Shown: piece after piece, positions 27,369-35,135 of the stretch | Position numbering within the stretch: position 1 is the first letter of the stretch | Layout: every line of letters starts with the position of its first letter | The notes under the pieces: model-generated | What the model saw: the letters and a program-made list of their open reading frames with translations, nothing else | What the model was told of the DNA's origin: nothing | The model's database searches: none | Translations under genes and position numbers: made by a program | Origin: Paenibacillus sp. BIHB 4019 | Lineage (GTDB): Bacteria > Bacillota > Bacilli > Paenibacillales > Paenibacillaceae | DNA length: 64,000 nucleotides | Assembly: GCF_002741035.1 (NCBI RefSeq) | Contig: NZ_CP016808.1 | Span: forward strand, 2,368,001-2,432,000 | Reading direction: 5' to 3'

Positions 27369-27848
27369 ATGTCCATTTATGATATCGAAGTGAAGAAGAT
27401 TACAGGTGCGCAGGAGACGCTGGCTCCGTATAAAGGCAAAGTGATGCTAATCGTAAATACAGCTACCAAATGCGGCTTTGCACCGCAATTCAAAGGCTTG
27501 CAGCAATTGCAGGATACGTATGGCGAGCAAGGGCTTGCAGTTCTAGGATTTCCAAGCGGGCAGTTTATGAATCAGGAGCTGGAAGGCGATGCGGAAATTG
27601 CGCAGGCTTGCGAGCTTAACCACGGGGTATCCTTTCCGCTGTTTGGCAAAATCGATGTAAACGGCAGCAGCGCACACCCGCTGTTCCAGCACCTGACGAA
27701 TGAGGCTCGCGGGGTGCTGGGCTCGAAGGCGATCAAGTGGAATTTTACGAAGTTTCTAGTGGATCGGGATGGCAAAGTGGTCAAGCGGTTTGGGCCGAAT
27801 GATAAGCCGGAAGATCTCGTAGAAGATATCAAAAAGCTACTCGGCTAA
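27369..27848 (+). CDS. Glutathione peroxidase family thiol peroxidase
   Basis: This 159-residue protein has the peroxidatic Cys in NTATKCGFAPQFKGL, the Gln of LGFPSGQFMNQE and the Trp-Asn pair of IKWNFTKFLVDRDG, i.e. the catalytic tetrad of non-selenium GPx enzymes, which in bacteria usually use thioredoxin. A second Cys in IAQACELNHG is at the resolving position. GAAGGAGG precedes the ATG at 27369. Divergence from an OhrR-like gene suggests induction by organic hydroperoxides. Its 3' end overlaps the converging gene by 12 bp. Confidence 0.95.
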   Translation: MSIYDIEVKKITGAQETLAPYKGKVMLIVNTATKCGFAPQFKGLQQLQDTYGEQGLAVLGFPSGQFMNQELEGDAEIAQACELNHGVSFPLFGKIDVNGSSAHPLFQHLTNEARGVLGSKAIKWNFTKFLVDRDGKVVKRFGPNDKPEDLVEDIKKLLG

Positions 27849-28463
27849 GCCAACCCTGCAGCGGGTGAAGGCTCCGCTAATCGCTTCCTTGTAGGTGAAG
27901 TCGGCGGTATCGCCTACCGTAATTTGCAGCCCGCCTTCAGGCAAATAATTCTGCTCGCTGCGATAAATGCCAGTATAAGGCCCCTCCGGCAAATAAGTTG
28001 GGCAGACGAGCGTCCAATTTAATGGCTCGGCAGATGCCTCCAGCAGGCGCAGTACAGCATGATGCTCCTCGGCAGCCCGCGTAGACCGGCGTTTCGATTC
28101 GCTGGATTGATAGCGCAGCAGGCCAGGCTCGGTGCGGCTCTCCAGAATGCCCGCCGTTCCGACCGTCACCAGACGATGGATGGCTTGCTGCTCCATGACG
28201 GCAAGAAGGCCCGGAAAGCAGGAGGAGAGCGCATCTCCTCCGTCCGTGCCCAGTGCGCTAATCACTACGCTGCTGCCCGCAACAGCTTGCTTGAGCATAG
28301 CTTCTTCGCGGGCATCGCCAACGATGGCTGCCAATTGCGGATGCGAAAGCTCAAGCTTCTCTATCGAGCGCACCAAGGCATGGACGCTATGTCCATCCGC
28401 AAGGGCGCGCAGCATGACTTCGCGCCCGACTCGCCCTGTGGCGCCTAATATCGTAATTTGCAT
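27837..28463 (-). CDS. NAD(P)-binding oxidoreductase, NmrA/SDR-like
   Basis: This 208-residue atypical short-chain dehydrogenase has the nucleotide-binding motif MQITILGATGRVGREVMLRA, VHALVRSIEKL, VGDAREE and SSVVISALGTDGG. The family includes flavin reductase-like and biliverdin reductase-like proteins; the substrate cannot be told. I chose the ATG at 28463, which has GAGGGAC upstream and places the GxxGxxG motif at the N-terminus. The stop overlaps that of the converging peroxidase gene. Confidence 0.88.
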   Translation of the reverse strand: MQITILGATGRVGREVMLRALADGHSVHALVRSIEKLELSHPQLAAIVGDAREEAMLKQAVAGSSVVISALGTDGGDALSSCFPGLLAVMEQQAIHRLVTVGTAGILESRTEPGLLRYQSSESKRRSTRAAEEHHAVLRLLEASAEPLNWTLVCPTYLPEGPYTGIYRSEQNYLPEGGLQITVGDTADFTYKEAISGAFTRCRVGLAE

Positions 28464-28473
28464 GTGATGTCCC

Positions 28474-30048
28474 TCATTTGCTAAAAATATGAACGGCATT
28501 GCGTCCCATATGCTTGGATTGGTACAACGCCTTATCAGCCTCGCGAATCATCTCGTCCAGTTCAGCATGCTCTGCAATTGTGATGCCAGCTGCGCCGAAG
28601 CTTGCTGACAAAGGAACGGTGCCGGCTTGTGTCTGCAACGGGCTGCCAGCAAGGGCCCGGCGCAGCTTCTCGGCGATTTCCCCTGCCTCCTTGGGTGCGG
28701 CAGCTGGAAGGCAAATAATAAATTCCTCACCGCCGTACCGCCCAAATAAATCGTTATCGCTAAGCTGTTCCTGACAGACCGCTACGACATGACAGAGGGC
28801 TAAATCGCCAATGTCATGGCCGAAGCGGTCATTTATCGTTTTGAAATGGTCAATATCGAACAAAATAAGCGAAAACGGCTGTTGATTCAACAGCGCTTGG
28901 TGAAGCAGCAAGCGGGCTTGCTCTAAAAAGTAAGCGCGGTTGTAGATGCCAGTCAGGCCATCTATAGTAGCCATTTGCTTCAGCTTCTCTTGCAAAATCG
29001 CCTTCTCCGTAATATCCATCAGGACAATCGTCCTCCCGATCAGCTCGCCTTTGCGGCTGTGGACAGGGGATGAGCGCACGAGGTAGAACGACGGCAGGCT
29101 CGTATGCAGCTGAATCCACCTTACTTCACGCTCATGATGCTTGAATTCTTCATCATAATGAATAAAATCAGCAGCTTGTCCCGTATGGAACAGCCATATA
29201 TCCTTGAAAGCCGTCCCAATCGCCGTAGGTCTCAGCGATGCGATCATCTGCGACGCCGATCGATTATAATCTACAATCCGTCCGCTCATATCCAGCACAA
29301 TAACGCCGTCGCGCATGCTTTCGAAAATACGTTCTCTGGCAATTGGCGCAGCCTTCAAAATATTTGACGTCAAAATCGCCCAAATGTTCAAAATCGACGT
29401 AATAAACATAAGCGGGGGCACGATGTCCATGCCATGAGGCGTAAGGTCAAGCAAATACATAAAGGAGGCAGTCATGGGAATAAAAATGCCGGCTGCCATC
29501 ATTAAAAGCTGCTTGCGGTAAATCATCTTGGCGTGATTCCATTGGCGCAGCAGCAGGTAAGCACTTACGACCAGACAGCCGAACGTAAAGCTGCCATTAA
29601 TAATATACCATTCCCCAAAGACGATATCGGCGACAATAACCGATTCATTGGGACGGAGAAATATCGAACGGTAAAACATATGATGCCATTCATTTGTTAC
29701 GACCAGCAATAAAGTAATAAAGGGAATCGTAAAGAGCCAGATTAGCATCTTACGGGTAACGAAGCGATCCATTCCAGTAAAGTACAGAATGAGCACTAGC
29801 GTAGCGGGGGAGATGAATGGCAGTCCCAAATATTCTATGCCAATCCAGAAGCGAATTTCGGCTAACGAATCGCTTGCCAATTCAAAAGCAAAGCCGAAGG
29901 TGTAGATGGCTGAGCAAATCGAGGTCCAGATATAGGCTCTCATTCCGGCAAAGCTGGATTTTATTAAATATCCGTAAATGGCAAGCAAGGCGCTGAGCAC
30001 GCTGGAAATCGTTACAATAACAATATAATTGGAGATAGTCATATTCAT
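28474..30048 (-). CDS. Diguanylate cyclase with 7TM N-terminus and PAS domain
   Basis: This 524-residue membrane protein has seven or eight hydrophobic segments (residues 1-225) resembling the histidine-kinase N-terminal 7TM region, a PAS domain (about 235-355; SMRDGVIVLDMSGRIVDYNR), and a GGDEF domain (about 365-524) with DGLTGIYNRAYF, FDIDHFKTINDRFGHDIGD and the active-site GGEEF near residue 440. It should make cyclic di-GMP in response to a membrane or PAS-bound signal. No EAL domain and no RxxD inhibitory site are obvious. It ends 10 bp before the NmrA-like gene start, so the two may share a transcript. Confidence 0.93.
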   Translation of the reverse strand: MNMTISNYIVIVTISSVLSALLAIYGYLIKSSFAGMRAYIWTSICSAIYTFGFAFELASDSLAEIRFWIGIEYLGLPFISPATLVLILYFTGMDRFVTRKMLIWLFTIPFITLLLVVTNEWHHMFYRSIFLRPNESVIVADIVFGEWYIINGSFTFGCLVVSAYLLLRQWNHAKMIYRKQLLMMAAGIFIPMTASFMYLLDLTPHGMDIVPPLMFITSILNIWAILTSNILKAAPIARERIFESMRDGVIVLDMSGRIVDYNRSASQMIASLRPTAIGTAFKDIWLFHTGQAADFIHYDEEFKHHEREVRWIQLHTSLPSFYLVRSSPVHSRKGELIGRTIVLMDITEKAILQEKLKQMATIDGLTGIYNRAYFLEQARLLLHQALLNQQPFSLILFDIDHFKTINDRFGHDIGDLALCHVVAVCQEQLSDNDLFGRYGGEEFIICLPAAAPKEAGEIAEKLRRALAGSPLQTQAGTVPLSASFGAAGITIAEHAELDEMIREADKALYQSKHMGRNAVHIFSK

Positions 30049-30072
30049 CAGTTGTATGGCTCCAGTTGGTTA

Positions 30073-30314
30073 GAGACTGCGACGAAATAAAGTACCGCTA
30101 ATTTCCTCGCCGCTCCTTAGTAATTAGGTATTGCTGCAATGAAGCGCTCTCAGGTTGCTAAACAATCTATTTAGAATGGTATCACATTTTTTGCCTTTAA
30201 GGATACGCGATTTGAATGGTAATGTTAAGCATAAACCGCTTTCATCCTTCTTGGGCGGCAAAAGGCCGATAAAACCCGCTTTGGAGATTGCGACGAAATA
30301 AAGTACCGCTAGTT
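30073..30314 (+). repeat. Direct repeat of 31 bp, 211 bp apart
   Basis: The sequence GCGACGAAATAAAGTACCGC with its flanks occurs at 30073-30103 and 30284-30314 with two mismatches over 31 bp. The first copy is just upstream of the diguanylate cyclase gene. The repeats bracket about 180 bp of unrecognised DNA, which could be the footprint of a small insertion or a regulatory pair. Confidence 0.7.
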
Positions 30315-30472
30315 TATTAACAAAACTCCTAAAATCGTGGAGATTTTGTCAATAAAAGCGGATACTAGTTTTCTAAAGCTTCTTAGTTCGTGCATTTGCC
30401 AGTCAAGTATGCTAAGATACCTTGAGTTTCTTAGAAATGTAGGAAAGTACATGATTTTTTTTCATCCTTTCT

Positions 30473-30530
30473 CTATATTTCTCGGAATGAAACGCGCCGC
30501 GCCGTCAAGGACAGCGACAGCCGTTTCGCC
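30473..30530 (+). repeat. Partial copy of the palindromic repeat (GC module)
   Basis: TATATTTCTCGGAATGAAAC and the following GC-rich palindrome ending in AGCCGTTTCGCC match the second half of the repeat at 18465-18562. The AT-rich half is missing or decayed. It lies about 30 bp upstream of the MATE gene. Confidence 0.7.
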
Positions 30531-30560
30531 TTAGGATTATGAGCTGGAGAAGGTGACATC

Positions 30561-31943
30561 TTGGGATTTAAGCTGGGGGTTAAGCGGGATCGGGACAATA
30601 GTCTCTTTTTCTTGACTTGGCCGATATTTTTGGAATTATTTTTGTTTATGATGATGGGAACAGCGGACACATTCATGCTCAGCAAGCTGTCCGACAATGC
30701 CGTTTCCGGCGTAGGCGCATCCAATCAATATTTGCACATTATGCTGCTTGTTATGGAGGTTATCGGCAACGGCGCTTCAATTGTTGTCGCGCAATATATA
30801 GGCTCGCGGAAGCTAGTTGAGGCTGCACAGCTGTCAGCGCTGGCGATTTCGCTTAATCTGTTGGCGGGCTTGCTGATGAGCGTATCTTGTTTGTTGTTCG
30901 GCAATGTTATTTTGCAAGGCTTGCATCTGCAAGGGGAAGTATTGGCCTATGCGCAAAGCTATTTGCGAATTGTAGGCGGCTTTATTTTTTTACAGGCAAT
31001 TATTAATTCGCTTTCTGCAATTATTCGGGTATACGGCTTCACGAAGGAAGCCATGCTGGTATCATTGGGAATGAATATTATACATTTGGTCGGCAACTAT
31101 GTGCTGATCTTTGGCAAGTTCGGTTTTCCCGAGCTTGGGGTGGAAGGAGCAGCTATTTCGACGGTTGTCAGCCGCTTGCTGGCGATGCTGGTGTTTTTCT
31201 GGCTGATGAATCGGGTTATGGTATTTAAGGTGAAGCTGCAATATTTTTTCAAAATGTCGAAGGAATTTATTCGCAAAATATTAAAGATCGGCATTCCGTC
31301 GGCTTTTGAACAGGTGATGTACCAGAGCTGCCAAATGGTCTTTCTGTATTATGTGACGTTTCTCGGTGATGCGTCCCTGTCGGCCCGGCAGTACGCCTCG
31401 AATATATCGGTGCTGATCTATTTATTCGCGATGGCGGTCGGCATGGGTACGGCAATAATGGTAGGCCGCTACGTCGGCGGCGGGCGCAGCGACGCTGCGT
31501 ACAAGCAAGTATTGGCAAGCGTGCTGTGGGCCAGCGGAGCGACGATGGTGATGCTGGTGTTCGTGCTGCTGTTCCGCGAGCAGCTAATGGGCTTGTTCAC
31601 GGATGATGCCGACATTATTCGGCTGGGGGCGAATGTCCTGCTGTACAGCATTGTGCTGGAGACGGGGCGAACGATCAATATTATATTGGTCAATTCGCTG
31701 CGGGCCTCCGGGGATGCGAAGTTCCCGCTCTGGATCGGGATGGTTACGATGGTCGGCATAAGCGTGCCGCTCGGTTATTATCTTGTTTTTCATCTGGATA
31801 TGGGACTGGCGGGCATTTGGCTGGCCATTGCGACGGATGAGTGGTTGCGCGCGGTCATTATGTATTTCCGGTGGAAGAGCCGGAAGTGGGAACGGCATGC
31901 GCTGGTGAAACCGGACTTTGTAGAGCATACGGCCTCGCATTAA
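30561..31943 (+). CDS. MATE-family multidrug/metabolite exporter
   Basis: This 460-residue protein has twelve predicted membrane segments in two homologous halves, for example PIFLELFLFMMMGTADTFML and the second-half counterpart IPSAFEQVMYQSCQMVFLYY. It should export cationic compounds using a Na+ or H+ gradient; the substrate is unknown. The start is TTG at 30561 with GGAGAAGGTGA upstream. It is likely monocistronic, with the ThrE-like pair about 90 bp downstream. Confidence 0.92.
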   Translation: MGFKLGVKRDRDNSLFFLTWPIFLELFLFMMMGTADTFMLSKLSDNAVSGVGASNQYLHIMLLVMEVIGNGASIVVAQYIGSRKLVEAAQLSALAISLNLLAGLLMSVSCLLFGNVILQGLHLQGEVLAYAQSYLRIVGGFIFLQAIINSLSAIIRVYGFTKEAMLVSLGMNIIHLVGNYVLIFGKFGFPELGVEGAAISTVVSRLLAMLVFFWLMNRVMVFKVKLQYFFKMSKEFIRKILKIGIPSAFEQVMYQSCQMVFLYYVTFLGDASLSARQYASNISVLIYLFAMAVGMGTAIMVGRYVGGGRSDAAYKQVLASVLWASGATMVMLVFVLLFREQLMGLFTDDADIIRLGANVLLYSIVLETGRTINIILVNSLRASGDAKFPLWIGMVTMVGISVPLGYYLVFHLDMGLAGIWLAIATDEWLRAVIMYFRWKSRKWERHALVKPDFVEHTASH

Positions 31944-32033
31944 TAGCAGAATGGGTCTTGCTGGCGGATATACGCTTGCCGCTCATCCTGCGATGAAGTG
32001 TTGAGGCTGCGAAGCTAGGGAGGCTGGCTACGT

Positions 32034-32795
32034 ATGGATTACGCTAACAATGATGGTCAGGATATTGCGAGCATTTGCTTGCTGGCGGGCAAAATTATTT
32101 TGCAAAATGGCGGGGAAACGTACCGGGTTGAGGATACGATGGTTCGGATTGCCGGGGCTTACGGCGTGGCTAATGCTTATAGCTATGTGACGCCGACGGG
32201 CATTATTTTTGCGCTGGATGGCGCTGCGCAGTCGACGAGGCTTGTCCGGATTTCGGAACGCTCGACGAATTTGAAGAAGGTGACGCTCGTCAATGACATT
32301 TCCAGGCGCATCTGCCAAGGGAACCTTCAGCGTCATGAAGCTTATAAGCAATTGCAGGATATTGAGCAGGCGGCGAATGATTATCCGGCGTGGCTCAAGG
32401 TGCTGGTTGCCGCTATCGCGAGCGGCTGCTTCCTGATTATGTTCCGCGGCAGCTGGAACGACTTTCTTCCGGTGGCGCTTGCGAGCGGCATCGGCTTCTT
32501 GTGCTTGCTGACGCTGCACCGCATTATGCCGATTACTTTTTTTGCGAGCTTCTTGTCGGCGGTTATTAGCGGTTCGCTGGCTGTCTTGATGGTATGGCTT
32601 GGCTTTGGGCACAATTTGGATAAAATCATTATCGGCTCAATAATGCCGCTCGTGCCCGGCCTTCATATTACGAATGCGGTAAGGGACTTAATGGCAGGGC
32701 ATCTGGTCTCCGGCTTGTCCAAGGGAGCAGAGGCTTTTCTCATTGCTTTTGCCATCGGTGCTGGCATTGCTTTCGTGCTGTCCGTTTATTCGTAG
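32034..32795 (+). CDS. Threonine/serine exporter family protein, ThrE N-terminal part
   Basis: This 253-residue protein has a soluble N-terminal domain (ICLLAGKIILQNGGETYRVE) and then about five membrane segments, ending with MPLVPGLHITNAVRDLMAGH. Together with the next gene it makes a split ThrE-type exporter, as is common in Firmicutes where the two halves are separate. The exported substrate is likely a small amino acid by family, but is not shown. Confidence 0.9.
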   Translation: MDYANNDGQDIASICLLAGKIILQNGGETYRVEDTMVRIAGAYGVANAYSYVTPTGIIFALDGAAQSTRLVRISERSTNLKKVTLVNDISRRICQGNLQRHEAYKQLQDIEQAANDYPAWLKVLVAAIASGCFLIMFRGSWNDFLPVALASGIGFLCLLTLHRIMPITFFASFLSAVISGSLAVLMVWLGFGHNLDKIIIGSIMPLVPGLHITNAVRDLMAGHLVSGLSKGAEAFLIAFAIGAGIAFVLSVYS

Positions 32796-32816
32796 CTTGA
32801 AAAGGAGGGAGAAACG

Positions 32817-33260
32817 ATGGTTGTACAGCTGCTTGAACAGCTTGCCGTCAGCTTCGTGGCCTGCGCGGCCTTCAGCCTGATCTTCGGCGTGCAGAAGCAT
32901 CGCCTGGTGCAGTGCGGCCTGGTTGGCGCATCGGGGTGGCTTGCATATACCGTGTGCAGCATGCTGGATATGAGGACGATTCCAGCAACGCTGCTGGCTG
33001 TCTGTGTAGTGACGATTATTAGCCAAATAATGGCGAAGCATTATCGCACGCCAATCATCGTTTTCAGTGCGGCGGGCATTATTCCCCTTGTGCCGGGTAA
33101 AATCGCCTATGATGCGATGCGTCACATTGTGCAGGAGGAATACGTCATAGCGCTCGAGCTGGCCATGCAAGCTTTCATGATTTCGGGCTCCATCGCTATC
33201 GGGCTCGTATTCTCCGAGGTTGTTTATCTTATATTTCGCAGATCGCCGCGATCATCCTGA
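32817..33260 (+). CDS. Threonine/serine exporter family protein, ThrE C-terminal part
   Basis: This is a 147-residue protein of about four to five membrane segments with the motif IIPLVPGKIAYDAMRHIV, which parallels the LVPGLH motif of the partner. AAAGGAGGGAGA precedes the ATG at 32817, 21 bp after the partner's stop, so the two are one operon. A terminator follows. Confidence 0.9.
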   Translation: MVVQLLEQLAVSFVACAAFSLIFGVQKHRLVQCGLVGASGWLAYTVCSMLDMRTIPATLLAVCVVTIISQIMAKHYRTPIIVFSAAGIIPLVPGKIAYDAMRHIVQEEYVIALELAMQAFMISGSIAIGLVFSEVVYLIFRRSPRSS

Positions 33261-33268
33261 CAATAATA

Positions 33269-33315
33269 ATGCCTCTTGCTTATGCTGCTTCGCAGCAGGG
33301 CAAGAGGCATTTTGT
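33269..33315 (+). terminator. Intrinsic terminator of the ThrE-like operon
   Basis: AATGCCTCTTG pairs with CAAGAGGCATT with an inner TGCTGCTTCGCAGCA hairpin, followed by TTGT. Past it, 33340-33390 is a low-complexity run of CTAGYCTA-like words with no evident role. Confidence 0.8.
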
Positions 33316-33398
33316 ATATTTGGACGCGCTCTAAACTTGCCTAGTCTAATCAAGTCTAGATTAATCTAATCTAACCCAGCCTAGCCTAGCCGAAAGTG

Positions 33399-34256
33399 CT
33401 ACGCCTGCGTAGTTGCATAGCGTCCGCGCAGCGATTGCGCCATGGCTTCAATCTGCTGCGGCGACGGCATCTGGAGCCTCGCCGCTGCCGCGGCAAGACC
33501 ATCCGCCGTCTGACCGCTGCGGATGATTTGCTTGACGGCGTCTGCGAAGCGCTCCGCGCCGCCGCCCTGCGCCAAGCCGACCAGCTCTTCGAGGCTGGCC
33601 GTGCTGCTGCGCTCTACGAGCGGATGCGCGCCGGGCTCGGCATCGCCCGCTGCCCGCTCATAGAAGGAGCGGACAAGCGCCGCCCGCTCCTGTCCTGCGC
33701 CTTCGGCGACGATGAACGCCTGCACGATATAGGCGTGTGCCTGGCGGCGCTGCGCGATGCCGCAAAACTTAAAGCCGTCGATGCTGAGGTCGAAATCGCC
33801 CGGACAATACGCCCCGGCGATTTCGCCTTTATCGACCGGCACGCCAGCCCCGGCAAGCGCGGAGCGAATAAGGCTGTACATCAGCTCAAAATCCTGATGA
33901 AAATGAAAGTCGAGCGTGTTCGCCTTAGGCAAAATAAGCGAAATATTGACGACACCCGGATCAAGCGGCACTGCTGCGCCGCCAGAGTTGCGCACCGCCG
34001 TCTTGTAGCCGAGCGATTCAAGCCAGCGGGAGGCGTCGCCCGCCAGCGGCAGCCTGCTGTCGCGCAGGCCAAGTATAAAAGCGCGCTCGTGGCGCCAAAT
34101 ATGGCATATGGCTGGCCCGCCCTGACCTGTGCTGCGGCACAGCAGCTCATCCAAGGCGAAGGGATAAAGCGGATCGGTCTGCGAATAATCGTTCATCCGG
34201 TCAAGCAGCAGCAGATTTTGCAGTCCGGGAACCGGACTGGCTGGTTGGATTGTCAT
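33399..34256 (-). CDS. lipL: Octanoyl-[GcvH]:protein N-octanoyltransferase
   Basis: This 285-residue enzyme of the biotin/lipoate ligase fold moves octanoyl groups from GcvH to E2 subunits in lipoate synthesis. The conserved VRNSGGAAVPLDPGVVNISL segment and the catalytic Cys in AYCPGDFDLSIDGFKF match LipL, as do FCGIAQRR and the N-terminal LDELLC. LipL rather than LplJ is favoured by the Cys in this position. GAGAGGAG precedes the ATG. It is a single gene with an adjacent low-complexity region downstream. Confidence 0.9.
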   Translation of the reverse strand: MTIQPASPVPGLQNLLLLDRMNDYSQTDPLYPFALDELLCRSTGQGGPAICHIWRHERAFILGLRDSRLPLAGDASRWLESLGYKTAVRNSGGAAVPLDPGVVNISLILPKANTLDFHFHQDFELMYSLIRSALAGAGVPVDKGEIAGAYCPGDFDLSIDGFKFCGIAQRRQAHAYIVQAFIVAEGAGQERAALVRSFYERAAGDAEPGAHPLVERSSTASLEELVGLAQGGGAERFADAVKQIIRSGQTADGLAAAAARLQMPSPQQIEAMAQSLRGRYATTQA

Positions 34257-34375
34257 CGTGAGCTGCTCCTCTCTAAGCTTCCTGTTCCTCCATCATACTA
34301 AGCGGCGGGACTAGAAGTCCAGCCTGACTCTGTAGAGGAGCGGAAGCGAAAAGGCAAGCTGATGAATATATTATT

Positions 34376-34402
34376 TTAAAATATAAGTTTTTATAAGTTT
34401 CA
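34376..34402 (+). repeat. Partial copy of the palindromic repeat (AT module)
   Basis: AAAATATAAGTTTTTATAAG resembles the AAATATAAGAATTTATAAG head of the repeat at 18364 and 52932. The GC-rich half is absent. It lies just upstream of the acetyltransferase ribosome binding site. Confidence 0.45.
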
Positions 34403-34428
34403 CCCTTATGGTAGGAAGGAGTGATAGA

Positions 34429-34998
34429 GTGGACATGGACTTGCTGCGAACGGTATTCCCTGCAAAGCAAAAGGATGGGCATACGATAATTGGCGAATAC
34501 ACCTTCGGTGAACCGAATGTTTTCTCCTGGGGGGAAGGAACGAAGCTGACAGTCGGCAAATTTTGCTGTATTGCCGGTGGGGTTTCCGTCATGCTCGGAG
34601 GGAACCATCGTACGGATTGGGTATCGACGTATCCTTTTACTTCCTTTCTGTCGAAGCATTTGCACATTACCGGTCAACCGCAAACGAATGGTGATGTCGT
34701 CATCGGCAACGACGTTTGGATCTGCACGCATGCGACCATTATGTCTGGCATTACGATTGGCGATGGGGCGGTCATTGGCATGAATGCGACGGTAACGAGA
34801 GATGTTCCGCCTTATGCGATCGTAGGTGGCAATCCGGCGAACCTCATCCGTTATCGCTTCAGCGATCTCGTCATTGCCAAGCTGCTGCGCATCAAATGGT
34901 GGGATTGGCCGCCGAAACGTATTGAGAAGGTGGTGCCGCTTATCGCGTCGCACAACATGAAAACCTTTCTGGATTACTGCGATTCGCACGGCTACTAA
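34429..34998 (+). CDS. CatB-type xenobiotic O-acetyltransferase family protein
   Basis: This 189-residue protein of left-handed beta-helix hexapeptide repeats has VFSWGEGTKLTVGKFCCIAG and VVIGNDVWICTHATIMSGIT. The family includes streptogramin and chloramphenicol acetyltransferases; many members have unknown acceptors, so resistance cannot be claimed. The likely catalytic His is in MLGGNHRTDW. I chose GTG 34429, eight bases after GGAAGGAG; an ATG at 34435 is an alternative. Confidence 0.88.
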   Translation: MDMDLLRTVFPAKQKDGHTIIGEYTFGEPNVFSWGEGTKLTVGKFCCIAGGVSVMLGGNHRTDWVSTYPFTSFLSKHLHITGQPQTNGDVVIGNDVWICTHATIMSGITIGDGAVIGMNATVTRDVPPYAIVGGNPANLIRYRFSDLVIAKLLRIKWWDWPPKRIEKVVPLIASHNMKTFLDYCDSHGY

Positions 34999-35025
34999 GG
35001 AAATGAAGGTGTGGGGGAAAAATGC

Positions 35026-35074
35026 AAAAAAAAGACGAGGCAGCCAGCGCGAACAGCTGCCACGTCTTTTTTTG
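35026..35074. terminator. Bidirectional intrinsic terminator
   Basis: AAAAAAAGACG and GGCAGC pair with GCTGCC and CGTCTTTTTTT around an 11-base loop. A and T tracts on either side allow use by both the acetyltransferase gene and the converging kinase gene. Confidence 0.88.
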
Positions 35075-35135
35075 CTGATTGTGCCCAGGCAGCGGCATGC
35101 AAGGGTTCCTCCCTGCAAGTGCGAGTCGCCGCCAG

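Larger units (their letters stand above)
30049..30560. other. Intergenic region with a 31-bp direct repeat and a repeat fragment
   Basis: No gene is credible in this 512-bp stretch. It holds two copies of a 31-bp sequence (30073-30103 and 30284-30314), a partial copy of the palindromic repeat at 30473-30530, and the region upstream of the MATE gene. Nothing else is recognisable. Confidence 0.6.

Noticed and set aside
33396..34301. Plus-strand frame of 301 codons opposite lipL
   Set aside because: It is the complement of a well-supported enzyme gene and encodes an Arg/Ala-rich product with no family features.
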